Source: Trichoplax adhaerens
Lineage: Eukaryota; Placozoa; Uniplacotomia; Trichoplacea; Trichoplacidae
Length of the DNA: 64,000 nucleotides
Direction of reading: 5' to 3'
NCBI RefSeq assembly: GCF_000150275.1
Contig: NW_002060947.1
Location: 6,145,535 to 6,209,534, forward strand
Position numbers and translations under genes: made by a program. Positions 11,824-24,071 of this stretch are shown here, piece after piece (position 1 is the stretch's first letter; each line of letters begins with the position of its first letter). The notes below the pieces were generated by a model that saw nothing but the letters and a program-made list of their open reading frames with translations, searched no databases and was not told where the DNA came from.

Positions 11824-14800
11824 ATGCCTAGGAAGAAAACGTCGCCACCAGAAAAGAAAGGATCGAAATTTCTAGCAACTTTTTGTTGCTGCTGTTATTC
11901 ACCACCAGTAAGTGCCGCTAACGTACAAAGTTACAAGTACTATTTTAATTGAATCAATTTTTTTCGCTCCATTTTACTGGTACTTAATATTTGGCAGAAG
12001 GCTTACCAATTCAATCATCCTCTTATATAATTAGAATACAGTCGCCATTAATTCTTCTCTGATAAACAATATATAAGACTTTCAGGCTGAGTTTTATCAT
12101 ACAGATTAATGAACTTCTCTAGCAAGGCGTTTTAATAACGGCCTGGTACTTTCCTTTTTAGTAACGCTATGCAACAATTCATTCCTGAACGTAGTTATAA
12201 ATTGATACTCTACAGAATAAGTAAAAAATTCAAAATATAGCATTGTGACGATCCCATTAGACTTTCAAATTGAGTTTTATCATGTAGATTAATGAACTCA
12301 TTTAGCGAGGCATTTTAATGATTACTTTCCGTTTTAGTTATACGCTATCCAACGATTCATTTCTTTCTTTACAAAATTATAAATCGATATTCTACAGAAT
12401 GAGTAATGTATTCAAATTAACATTTCAATAATCCCAAAAGGCTTTCAGATCGAGATTTATCACGTAGAATAAAGAACTTGTCTAAAAATTAGGCTAGGTC
12501 TTTACTTTTTCTTCAGTAACGTATCCTACGACTCATTCTCTTCTTATGAAGTTGTAAATTGATATTCTACGGAACAAGTAATGCATTCAAAACATTAGCT
12601 TTCAAATAATCTTGTAAGGCTTTCAGACTGAGCTTTATCATGTAGAAGAAGTAACTCTTGTAGAAACTAAACAAGGCGTTTAATGGCTACTTCCCGTTTA
12701 GTACGCTATCCAACGATTCATTTCTCTATGTGGAGTTATAAATTGATATTCTACAGAATAAGTAATATATTCAAATTAGCATTCTAAACTATATAAAAGA
12801 ATAATAAATAAGTCAATGAAGCCAAGCGCAATGACTGATTCGTATCTACTATTTCCATAGAAAAAAAAATCAAAGGAAAAGTCCAAACTATTAAAAAATT
12901 CTGCCGTGGATGATGATCGCGATGAACTTACTTCATCTTCTGGTGAACATTACCCGATGGAAGAAAACAGCTGCTCTAGTCGAAGCCATGGCGATAATGG
13001 ACCACCTAGCCCAATAACAACTTACGAACAGGTTATTACCAACAGGGAAGAAGAAATCACTTTACCACAAAACTCTGTAAGTCGACGAATAATGATAAAA
13101 ATAAAAACAATTAAAAACGCGGAATAGAATTAATCAGGGATGAAAAATAATTCTAATTTCCGTCACAGCTCATTAATTACCTACTGTAGTGTAAGCAACA
13201 ACTTTCCATACCGCATTAATATTCAACAGTAGTAATACTTCCCTGCATGTGTTTACTAACTTTCAACGAGAAATAACAATACCATTGATCCGAATCTCCA
13301 CCTCCATAAAGAAAATACTGTTTCAATAAAGTTGCCTAGTTTCGATCTACTAAAATCAGTTAACATTGAAGCGGTGTTCTCTTTCTCTTCGATCAATGTA
13401 GTATGTTACCAGAGCTCTAGACGCTAAAAGCGTTGTTGGCTACTACGGTAAAGTATCAGGTAAAATCGATATGGATGATGGAAATAAGCATTATGTCTTC
13501 AAGCAATGGAATGATGTGGTAATGAATAAATTACGTTTATATTATTACCTATTAATAGACCTGCATACTGATCATAATCATTATTACTGAGCAGATTTTT
13601 CAAGATATCAATGTTGGTAAACAAGTAGAAATTTTATTGAGGTGAATTATAATTAAAAGTACATGCCAACATTACAATTTATATATTAAAGAAATAGATG
13701 CTACTGCTTTACTTGTATTAACAAATGTAAACTGATCATGTAGAATTCGTCATGAAAATATCATTAAAGTCTTGGCCTATATTAGAAACGATTCATTTGG
13801 TGGTGTCTTGGAGGAATATTGTCATATCACACTTCATAATCGTTTATTTGATATTGGGGTAAAATATTTGAAAATTGACCGTTAGATAATATAAAATATT
13901 AGAGGTAGAATTAGTAATAATACTAAATATTGAAAGTAGCGCAATCTCATACAAATATTTATGATCTTATTTCAGCCAACAAATAGTGCTGCAGTCTTAG
14001 ATTGCTTTCGACGTTATCGTATCTTGTTTGATATTATGATGGCTTTAAAGTATTTGCACGAGAAAAAGATTGTCCACAATAATATCACCAGGTAATTTGA
14101 ATTGCAAGACTAACCTCAATCTATCATATTTACTTGAAGATAGAATGCACGATATACCATAATTTATTGATCACTAATACCTTCTTTTCTCAATATTGCT
14201 TTTTAACATGTTTATATCTGCCGGCTCCTTCTTGAATTTCATTAACTTGGGATTATCTAGCTATAATATTTTATTAACACAAGAAAATAAAGCTAAATTA
14301 ACTCATGGCGGTTACCAAAGCATATTTTCGGGAATAGATCGTGCCATAGATAAAACATATTTTAAGACAGTTCCAACGAAATTGGAATATTACAGTCCTC
14401 AAGCACTAACCGGTATTTTACAACCAGAAAATGATATCTATAGCTTTGGTGTGGTAAGTTTTCTTATATTTTGAGCTATTCATTGCAAGACTGCCCTTAC
14501 TTAGACATCTACGTAAAGATTACTTCAGAGATATGATATTAAGTGATCTAGTTCACTCCTTTTCGCAATCTTCTGCACTTATCCCGCAATATACACAGTA
14601 TATATCCAAAACCTTTAATTCTACTGAATTGGTTGAGCTCAATAAGCATTTGAAACAAAACCACAATACAGGAAGTAAATAGTGCACTGACAACATTATA
14701 TGATTTTCTGAATATGTTATCTATCAATTAACTTCCAAAACGATACAGACTATTCTCTCAGGATCATCAAACTATGTCGGCGTGTCTCTGTCTCTATAAC

Positions 14801-15991
14801 AGAATAGGTTATTAATACGAAACGAAATGCAAACTAATTTATAGCTAATATATATCAATATCAAAGTTACATAGATACTAGTTTAAAAGTACGCAATTTT
14901 CTGTATAAAGATGCAGAAAATGGACAAGATTGTCATCAGAAAGTATGAGTACAAGTTAAATTATCTATAAGAATCTACATAAAGTTGGTCAAGTAAATTA
15001 TCAGTGATATTCAGTTTCTACTTGTGAGCAGATACGGATTTCTTTAACTAAAAGTAACGCATTTCAACAGCTATATCTAAAAATTCATCTTCGAAATAAT
15101 TAGAAGCGAATGATAAATATTAAATATATTCTGAAAATCTGTACAACCAATTAGTTTCATAATCGAGCATGAAGTCTTTACGGTATTCCTGAGCGAAGCG
15201 AAGATTTTTAGGCTATTGCGATTCTTATCATGCCCTTTCCAATACATATCTGTCTGAAATTAAAGAGTTTAGTTTTTAATATAATGTAATATGAGTAGCT
15301 AACACTATGACTAATTAATATTATGAAGAATATCAGGTAATGCTCAATTTTATCGATTTTCACTCTCCGATTACGCATTTATCCGAAAGTAAATAGTTTA
15401 ATTTTAAAAAATTACAGCTATGAGGATGATTCTAAAATTAATATTATTACAGAATACCAGGTATCAATTTAGGCTTTGATTTTGATCTAGATCATTTTGG
15501 TTATGGTTATTGGCAACGAGCCGTACCAGCCTAATAATAAGCAATACCGTTATGCGGTAAGTTGAACTTTTAAACTATTCATGATAGAAAGATTACAGTT
15601 GTTAAGTATTAGTAAAAAGGTTAACCTTAGCAAAAGTTTTCTCTCATGATAAAAAACTTTAGATGTAAATAATTAATAGCTGTTGCAATTACTATCCAGT
15701 GAATGATTACAAATTGCTTTGTGCCATTATGATGAATAAAATTACGTATTCACAAATCATTACTTTAACACATATTTTAAATTATTATGATCGCCTATAC
15801 AGATGCGGGTGTTGAGAGAAGATTCAGATTGGTCCATGTTAAAAGATTTTAGGATTAAATGGCCTAAAAATCAAGTATATCCTTCGCGAAAAACATTTCG
15901 CAAAGTTCTATTAAGAACTGCTTATGAATGTGTTAAAAAGAATAAAAATTCAAGACCAACATTAACTGATGTAAGACAAAGCTTTCCATAA
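11824..15991 (+). CDS. Cys-cluster pseudokinase, copy 1
   Basis: Kinase-like protein predicted to lack catalysis. Exons: 11824-11907, 12861-13076, 13169-13185 (17 nt, tentative), 13413-13518, 13595-13641, 13744-13858, 13976-14091, 14261-14453, 15491-15556 and 15803-15991. With the microexon all phases close, giving 382 residues. Residues 21-24 are CCCC, a likely S-acylation site; a Ser/Glu-rich linker follows. Kinase-fold landmarks are GYYGKVSGKI for the Gly loop, HYVFKQW for beta-3 with its Lys kept, IRHENIIKV, then IVHNNITSYNILL in place of HRDLxxxN, LTHGGYQSIF in place of DFG, YYSPQAL for APE, DIYSFGV and IGNEPY. The catalytic Asp and metal-binding Asp are both absent, so a scaffold or allosteric role is inferred. 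A paralogue lies 4.4 kb downstream. I do not recognise a named subfamily. Confidence 0.82.
12079..12790. repeat. Intronic minisatellite, about 180 bp unit
   Basis: Four units in intron 1 of pseudokinase gene 1. CTTTCAGRCTGAGTTTTATCA-like text starts near 12079, 12262, 12442 and 12620, spaced 183, 180 and 178 bp. Each copy also carries AACGATTCATT and TTGATATTCTACAGAATAAG in the same order. Confidence 0.85.
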
Positions 15992-18380
15992 TTATTTCTG
16001 TTGTCATCCAATTTATTAGATGATACTAATCATTGATTTAAGTGTATCCTAATCACCATTGATCTGTAACAGAAATAAAATTGTTACGATTACAACTTGA
16101 TTAATGGAGATACTTATTTTAATTCTTTCTTTTAGCTAATTGAGAAATTTATCAAGTACGAAGCACGGTACTTCCAAGAATGATCTAATGTAAATGAATT
16201 TACATTCAAGGCCAATTATTTGTTGATCGACAACGATATCAAATTTGAACGTAGATTGTGATGTAGGATTACCTAAACTTAATCTTTTGGACTGAAGAAA
16301 GCCTAATTATCAATATTTCAAATGCCATGATGTTAAACTATCAAAATTGTCTAATTATCAATATTTCAAATGCCATGATATTAAACTATCAAAATTGTCC
16401 GTATTACATCTGCATTTTTTAATTCTGTTTTAATATTCTCTATACAACATTGGATTTTATTTTGTACCTTAAAATTGAAGTTGAATTAAGGATGGTTACT
16501 TTGTTAGCTAAATTTGGGGCTAATCTTGTTTTGCTACTAGTAACTGGTATAATTTCTAATTTCAATTTCCGATTGGGACTATGCTTAACCAATACTATTT
16601 TTAATAATTAAATAATCATCATTATATATCGTATTTAACAATTGGTTTATCGACCTAACATTATTTCTCCTTAAGATCTATCATTAGGGTTAATTGTAAG
16701 TAAATGTTTAAAAAGGAACTGTATCTTCCTGCGGTACTTTTACCGAATATTTGGCTTAACTAGCATATTTGATAATATAGAAAGGAATTATTTTGTAGAT
16801 CTTGCCAACACTATAGACAGACTGATTGATCTATTCACCTACGATATTTCTTTTATATCACAATTTATAAATTTTATTACAATACGAAGTTCCCATAAAC
16901 GGCAGCCTTTAGCTTATCACTTGCTTTAATAAATATGCTTTTTTTTTAAATTTAGATATCAATTCTTGAAAAATATGTAGACTAGATTAAAAATAAATGC
17001 ATCGTGCTTAGTATACTCTACATTGTCAATCAGCACGTAACTTTAATTACGGTAATTTGTTCAGATAGAATACCATACAAGTTTTTCAGGTTTTATTCAG
17101 CAACATACCTTGGAAAATGAAGATTTGATGAAACTAATATGGTTTTCAAGATAGATTAGAAAGTACTTTTACTTTAACCATCTTAACTTGATACAAGGTT
17201 GTACCCACTCTTTCATGATTGCAGCTGAAATTCGTTAAATCATACTATTCAGTATTCACATTATATCGGATCTGTATGTTATCCATCTGTGCAGCATGAA
17301 CGCGTATTTTGCGATCGATAGAAGATGAGAATTAAATTCACAATTTTCCATTTAATGGTTAACTAATTTAATGATGCTAAACCTGGCTGCTCTGATTAAC
17401 AGTGAATCAATTGCAATTCATTATTGCAGATATGATAAATTATAGTCATCGCCAAGTGAAACTCGTAGCAAGCCTATATTCATTATCCACATCCTATCAA
17501 CTTTTCTCATCGATAATAATGTACTGTAGAACATATACATCTGATAATAAGAGAAAAAGAAGATATGGTATCACATATGCCCATGCTATTAACTTTTTTC
17601 ATAATCTAAATATCGCATTTAATGGTTCCTATTAAACTGCTAATGGTTAGTGATTCGAATGGGAATACATGAAATTAAACCTCTTCACGTTGATTTTTTA
17701 AAGTAGAATATGATTAAATCTGGTGGAGATCAACTTTATTACCATAAGACTTTATTTCAGTAACCATTCTAATAACAAAGTCTCTCCATGTCGATTACTC
17801 TAAATTAGAAAATCGTGATTTACTACAAAACTTTTTGATAACCATACAGGAGATATATTATATTGTTATATTATGTTATATTTTTTAATACACAACGGAT
17901 GCAACATCTAGACTATATTCTTTGTAGAGGGTTAGATTTTCAGTTATTCTCGATAGTAAAATGAACGAATCTGACTTTATAGAGAAAATTATTATTAAAA
18001 TATTCAGCAAACATAATGAGGCTAACAAACAGATTAAGAGAGGATCACAATCGATTTTGAGAAAGATTTAAATCGACTAGTCCAATAGTAATGTTATCCA
18101 GTCAAATTAGCATACAAACAGTTCAATGCTGACTATTCGTCTCAGTCTATTTATTAATATCTCTCTGATATGGTAATATGAAAGATTGATTATAGCTGGC
18201 CAATTTTATACCGAAATCGGTACTCGTAGGAAAGGAAAAAAAGTTAACGGGATAGAAAGACAAGTGATAATTTTGGCAATAACAATGTCAATCGATTTAA
18301 TAGAACGATAAGTGGACATGTTTATAAAATTGTGAATTAACACTATCTCCAAAGAATTCAATCTTAAATTTATCCAATTT
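15992..18380. other. Intergenic between the two pseudokinase genes
   Basis: AT-rich DNA downstream of pseudokinase 1, which should include its 3' UTR. Apart from the 48 bp duplication listed separately, no exon, RNA gene or mobile element was recognised. Confidence 0.5.
16302..16397. repeat. 48 bp perfect-register tandem duplication
   Basis: Two adjacent 48 bp copies (16302-16349 and 16350-16397), each starting CTAATTATCAATATTTCAAA. They differ at a single base (ATGATGTT versus ATGATATT), so the duplication is recent. Confidence 0.93.
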
Positions 18381-18960
18381 GCATTTCTTTATTGATAGAT
18401 AATGGTTGAAATAGAGATCAAGTTTATGAATTTTATGTTTTCTTAATCATCAGATAACTTAATTTCGAGGTTAAGGTATGTAAATGCATTTCTTTATTGA
18501 TAGATAATAGCTGAGATAGAGTTATTAAGTTTATGAGATTTTATATTTTCTTAATCATTAAATGACTTAATTTTAATGATACAGTATCTAAATGCATTTC
18601 TTTATTGATAGATAAAGGCGGAGATAGAGTTATTAAGTTTATGAGATTTTATATTTTCTTAATCATTAAATGACTTAATTTTAATGATACAGTATCTAAA
18701 TGCATTTCTTTATTGATAGATAATGGCTGAGATAGAGTTATTAAGTTTGTGAGTTTTATGTTTTCTAAATCGTTAGATAACTTAATTTTAATGATATCGT
18801 ATCCAAATGCGCTTTCTTTATTTAATAGATAATAACTCAGATAAAGCGATAGTAAGTTTACGAGTTTAATATTTTCCTAATCATCGCATAATTCAATTTT
18901 AAGGTTACGGTATCCAAATACACTTCTTTATTGATGGATAATGACTCCGATAACATGATT
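18381..18960. repeat. Minisatellite, about 108 bp unit, six copies
   Basis: GCATTTCTTTATTGATAGAT recurs near 18381, 18485, 18594, 18702, 18809 and 18920, spaced 104-111 bp. AAGTTTATGAGATTTTATAT and TCTTAATCATTAAATGACTT follow in each unit. Units 2 to 4 are nearly identical and the outer units are diverged, the usual pattern of an array that expands from the middle. Confidence 0.9.
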
Positions 18961-20354
18961 ATGTTAATAAGTGATTCATCGTAGTTCTATTTCATACTTC
19001 ATTAAATATAGCTACTCGTAGTAGTACATAGACATAAACAAACTGCAATGAACTTGATCAACAAAGAAATTAGGAGTTAATTGACTTAGCCTACAGTAAA
19101 ATTGCAGAAAATGAAGATGATGGAAATTATCAAAACCAATGACCGTTAAATACTAACAAATTTCTGGGTTGTTCATTGTTAAAATCATTTTTAACTCTGA
19201 TTTATCAACTAAATCGTACGATTACGGTCAATATTAGTTGTATCTTTTCCATAAATAGTAAGAGATTGATAGATTAAAAGATAATCACATTAAGTATCAA
19301 TTGTTACAAATGATCGAATTCATCATTGGACCAATAAAAGATCTAGTTTTCGATCATGTTGATCTTACGCATAATTTTGTTTATTTTGTTAATTCGGCTG
19401 TCTTTAACGTCACCGAACGCATAGGATACTTTCATCCCTATAAGTAATATTTCATTTTTAGTGTTTTAATTTGTGTTTTGGATTAAAAGTCCTCTTCAAC
19501 TTAAGCTTAATTGTTATCGCAGACTATTTTAAACTGCAAACGGATTAAATATTCGTTGAAGATTCCTTCCTTGGCTGTTGAACATTTTGTCGACATTATC
19601 GATAAACAGTTTGAAAAAATAAATGTAAGTAGACGGTCCTCCAGATCAGCATTCCAATATCTATGCTATCAAATCTCGGTGATTATGCCATCGTATCGTT
19701 TTTATCATACCTTTTTTCGCACTTTATTGATGGAAAAATGAGTTGAGAGCTAGCTGAAGGATAGCCCGAAAACATCATATCTCTTAAAACAGTTTTGCGT
19801 TTACTTTGAAGAATGGCTATTATCTGATTAACGCAAAGCTTCTATTTTAATTAACATCATTTAATAGCTTATAATATAGTTCATATTGTACGAAGAAGGC
19901 ATTTTTTACCTAGCTACAACGTCTATAATGCCCTTTACACAACTCAAAATAGAAATGTCTTTCTACTGTTAGCGATTACATCATGTTATTCTTCTGCCAT
20001 TCGTAGTTATCTTGCTAATTTAATTTTATCAACTAGTAATATTATTATTGATATCCTAAAGTTATGCCTTTATTAATTTCAAAATTTATATGAGGATAAT
20101 TCTGTATAAGTAATTCTATGCAGCTTTATATAAGTCTAAATTAAGAAGTATTTACTTGACAGAGGACAAGAATTCTTTTTAATTGATGCGTAAATTATAA
20201 AGATCTGGGATAATATTAATAGGGTTTTAAGATATTACAATGATTTAATGATCAATGACATTAATCGAATCAACTTAAGCTGATCATAACATAAAATTGT
20301 AATCCTATCAATTTTTGCCTATCTTTCCAAAATTGAAGAAGTTTAAGAAAACCG
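18961..20354. other. Intergenic upstream of pseudokinase gene 2
   Basis: No gene recognised except the orphan exon-like segment at 19532-19624. The promoter of the downstream pseudokinase gene is expected in the 3' part, but no motif could be assigned. Confidence 0.45.
19532..19624 (+). other. Orphan exon-like open segment
   Basis: A 93 nt segment follows an acceptor (ATCGCAG, with alternatives close by) and ends at a good donor, ATGTAAGTAG. Its frame reads LKIPSLAVEHFVDIIDKQF in the middle. I recognise no family, and no partner exon was found nearby. It could be an alternative upstream exon, a relic, or chance in AT-rich sequence. Confidence 0.25.
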
Positions 20355-23300
20355 ATGGAAAAAAATTCTGATAACGAAGAGCCAAAAACCACAATATGTT
20401 GCTGTTGTTTTACCAAGGTTAGTTTGATCTATTGCTTATAATAAGATTGTTAAACAACTGCTATTGCAATATAATGAATTAACTGAAAAGTTATTCTATA
20501 ATACGAGTGTATGTGTTATATATCATGATATTAATCACAATCAATAATAAATCTCGGTCATCACTTTTCACTCCATTTTTCTTGTGGTTTTCATCATATT
20601 TCTTTTGGTATGAAATCTGTGATAATAATCCATAATAGACTCTAGAGTGTAAATCTTTTCAAATCAAGATTTTATATCATCGGTTACTAATATCGCAATC
20701 TTCAAAACGTAAATCACAATTACTAAAATTAAAACCCTATCCAAGTTAATTGAACATTCAAAATTAAATACTCATATATATGCACTGAATGCTTATTCAG
20801 TATTGATACCATTGGAATAATCGCCGTGCCACTCGATTAAAAATGCCTCATTTTACATTAAAATTTGAATTTGTTATCATCCGAATAAGCAGCAGATTGT
20901 TAAAGCTGTAACAACTTTTCGGTAGCTTTCGTTTCAATTTCTTACTGAAATTCACAAGAAAATTTTGTTCACTTTTTTTGTCTCATTAATCGCTTAATTT
21001 TTGAACTTTAACAGCGAAATAAGAAACAGACTACGTACCAGCAAAAACTGATCGTTTATCGTTCACGAAATACAGAAAATGACCAGTTGCTCATGTCTGA
21101 TAGTGGTGTATCATTATATAGTGATTCTGATGCTGAAAGTACCATCGATGGAGTTGTAGAATCTTCAAATTGTTCAACCCAAGAAACAGATCGTAGAGAT
21201 GATGAACCAGAAGTAGCTGAATCTAAAGTGCTATTAGAAAAGGTACGTGATTACTGGCGATTAAATTAATTTACTCCTTGAGAATCGCTCTCATGCATAA
21301 ATCAGTATGGCCCATGTTGTGAACGTGTCTCCCCTACCCCTATCTGAAATAGCGTCGTCTGTATATATCTATAAAGGTTACTAATGTTAGCGGCTTGCAA
21401 GAGAAATTTTTCGTGATTTCTCTCCAAAGTCCCTGCTTAAGTACTTATGGACGCCATCGTTGAATACTTGCAACTGTACTTGAGTTTACTCCATTACTAT
21501 AGGGCGAGTATACGTTGTGCCATGGACTACTAGATATATCTCTATCAGTGACTACTCAACTAAGATTCGCCCTCCCCTCCAAGCTGCAACTAAACATTTT
21601 TTCCCTTATGCTACAAAGAAAAAACAGAGACTACTTCAGATTTCCCCTGCAAGCTTTGAGGAGGAAATCTTAGCTGAGTAGTCCTATTCTTCGTGTTCCC
21701 TTGTTACCGCCATTACTGCTAAAGCCCGGCCAGTTTCATCCTGTACGTTTTTGTATGGGCAATTCTTAACATGACTTGAAAAGAAGGTCTGTAGTAAATG
21801 CTACCTGGAAATTTTACTGTCGACAGTAAAACATGTCTATTTGCCAGGCTAATTGCGTTGTTGCATAATTTCTAACTGTTAATTACAAACATTTCCTATG
21901 AGTTTTTATATACGTTTCAACACTCAGGACAGTGCTACCTACTACTATAAATTTCACTACACAGTACTTTAATGTCAGTATTAACCATACCCATAATCCA
22001 GTATATTAATTACTCAGATCACTGTATACTATTCTCCTTGACGGTAAGCTCAGTGATTTAGACTCGTCTTGAGACTCTGAAAAATTTCAGGATTTCTATT
22101 TAGGTTATTCTTCGAGAAGTACACACCGAGCGGCCAATAACAGAGCTGATCTATAACGTCGATAATTCGTATACTGCAGACAAGAGACGCCAATCCATTA
22201 GCTAGTAATGCATCGTATACTGACCAAATCACATTTACATTTTAGCGATCGTATTATCTACTGTATATACTATACCATACTAGTACATTGACTAGTGGCC
22301 CATAGCCAATATTCAATTGGCTACCCTCAAATTGGGAGTAGTTCATTGTAAATTCATTGCATGTGTATGTGCATCACTGAGGAATAAATCGATTTAAAAG
22401 GTCGAATTGAGTTGATTTACACCAACGAGAGAGAGCAAGCGAATAGACTACCGTGATATCAACTAGTGCGAAATGATAACTATAATGGATAAGAATCACA
22501 GGCGAAATTCAAAAGTTAATAAATCAGATAAACCACATTAATAGCAACTATAAATAGAAAGTATAGCTATAGTTATACCGGAATGACGACAATTCGATTA
22601 TTAATAAGGTGCAAACAAATTGCTGACCATGAGAATCGCAATTATCTCTTAATGCTGTAGCATGAACCATCCTAATATTGTTCGAGTCTATCAATATTAT
22701 CAAAATAAAACACTTCATGGTGTTATTGAAGAATACTGCTATTACAGCTTACACTTTGTCATGCTTAAGGTAACTGATAAATTATTCTTTCATTTCAATT
22801 TATCAATTTATTATCCTCTATTGCTTGTTAAATCGCATTGTAATAAAGAAAATATAGGCCTTTGCTGACTATTTTATTCTTGATGCTAGTCTCCTAAAGA
22901 AGTTCTATCCTGCCACGATCGAGTTCGAATCCTGCTATCCATATCTCGAGCTCTAAATTATCTGCATAACCGTGACATTGTACATAATAACTTAACAAGG
23001 TATCAATTGATTATCAACAAATTGTTTCAATAATTGAAATACCAGCTGAATGAATTCTTTTCAATGAATCTATTTCCAGCGATAATATACTTATTAATCG
23101 TGAAAATGTCATCAAAATTAGCCATGGCGGATATCACAGTATTTTCAACCACGTCAATCGTGAAATTATAGCTAACGATCTGCGATTTAAATGCCATGCT
23201 CAAGGCTATTACAGCAAGGCTGCACTACATGGTAAAGTGCAATTCGATAACGATGTCTACAGTTTCGGAGCCGTAAGTTTTATTATATGCTTGTAGCTTA

Positions 23301-24071
23301 GCTAGATTATCTAAAGTGAAAGTGTAGACAGTATTCCCTGAGTTGAGTACAATTTCAAGTTAGGCCAAATTGCAGTAAATCTGCTATAATTAGCTCTAAT
23401 AAATGCTGAGCTATAATTGACAATAAATCTATTCAGCACGTACTTTCATGCTGCAAGAGGAGAAATAGAATAAGCAACTCATATTATATACTGCTTGATT
23501 AGGCTTTATTTTTAATGGTAAGAGGTGAGGAATATTATAGTGGAGAACAAGAATATCTACAGAACGTAAGTTAAGCTTCAATGGGTACAACACATAATGT
23601 ATCTAATTCATCTTGATCAGATGTTATTCATATTGCAAAGATTAATTTATCTAAGTATACAACTATGATATATCATCAACATTTCGCTTTAATACAACTT
23701 TAGAAAGATTTACTGAAGTCTGAATCCAACTGGTCCCAATTAAGAGATACACGTATCGTTTATTGGCCTAAACTGCCTACATCATGGTCATCCCTACGTA
23801 CTTTATCAGGTAAAGCTTCTGGTAAAAATCTCAGAAAGGACATGTTAAAATTATCAAGGCGTTGTCTCAAACAAGTACGATCAAGACCTCGAACAATCAG
23901 CCAAGTAAGTTGTTATTAAAGTTGATCAAGTTTAATGAATATTCTTAGTAATTAAGAGCAGAAAGTTTGAACGCATTTGAGTAAAAAAAGGATAGTTTTC
24001 TTAATTATTATCTGCGTATTTCTCCCTAGGTAAAGGCTAAGATAGAAAATTGGGAATTGATCTATTTCTAA
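20355..24071 (+). CDS. Cys-cluster pseudokinase, copy 2
   Basis: Paralogue of the gene at 11824. Supported exons: 20355-20417, 21015-21242, 22661-22769, 22890-22999, 23080-23272, 23503-23565, 23704-23904 and 24030-24071; a 36 nt exon at 22573-22608 is a candidate for the alpha-C helix. The N-terminus again has four cysteines (residues 15-18, TICCCCF), then a Ser/Asp/Glu-rich stretch. The lobe segments are MNHPNIVRVY, DIVHNNLTSDNILI in place of HRDLxxxN, ISHGGYHSIF in place of DFG, and DVYSFGA. The 193 nt active-site exon has exactly the same length and phase as in copy 1. The exon for beta-1 to beta-3 could not be found between 21243 and 22572, so this copy may lack the ATP-binding Lys or may be degenerating. 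It has an extra C-terminal exon ending IENWELIYF. Confidence 0.75.
21549..21684. mobile_element. Small foldback element with inverted arms
   Basis: The left arm at 21549-21595 (starting GACTACTCAACTAAGATT) is the imperfect reverse complement of 21651-21684 (ending CTTAGCTGAGTAGTCC). The central part carries a further direct half-copy of the arm. Size and structure are like a MITE. No target-site duplication is obvious. It lies in the pseudokinase-2 intron where the N-lobe exon is missing. Confidence 0.6.

Noticed and set aside
22910-22945. GAGTTCGAATCC, resembling a tRNA T-arm B box
   Set aside because: It lies inside a pseudokinase exon encoding HDRVRILLS. No A box or acceptor-stem partner is present.
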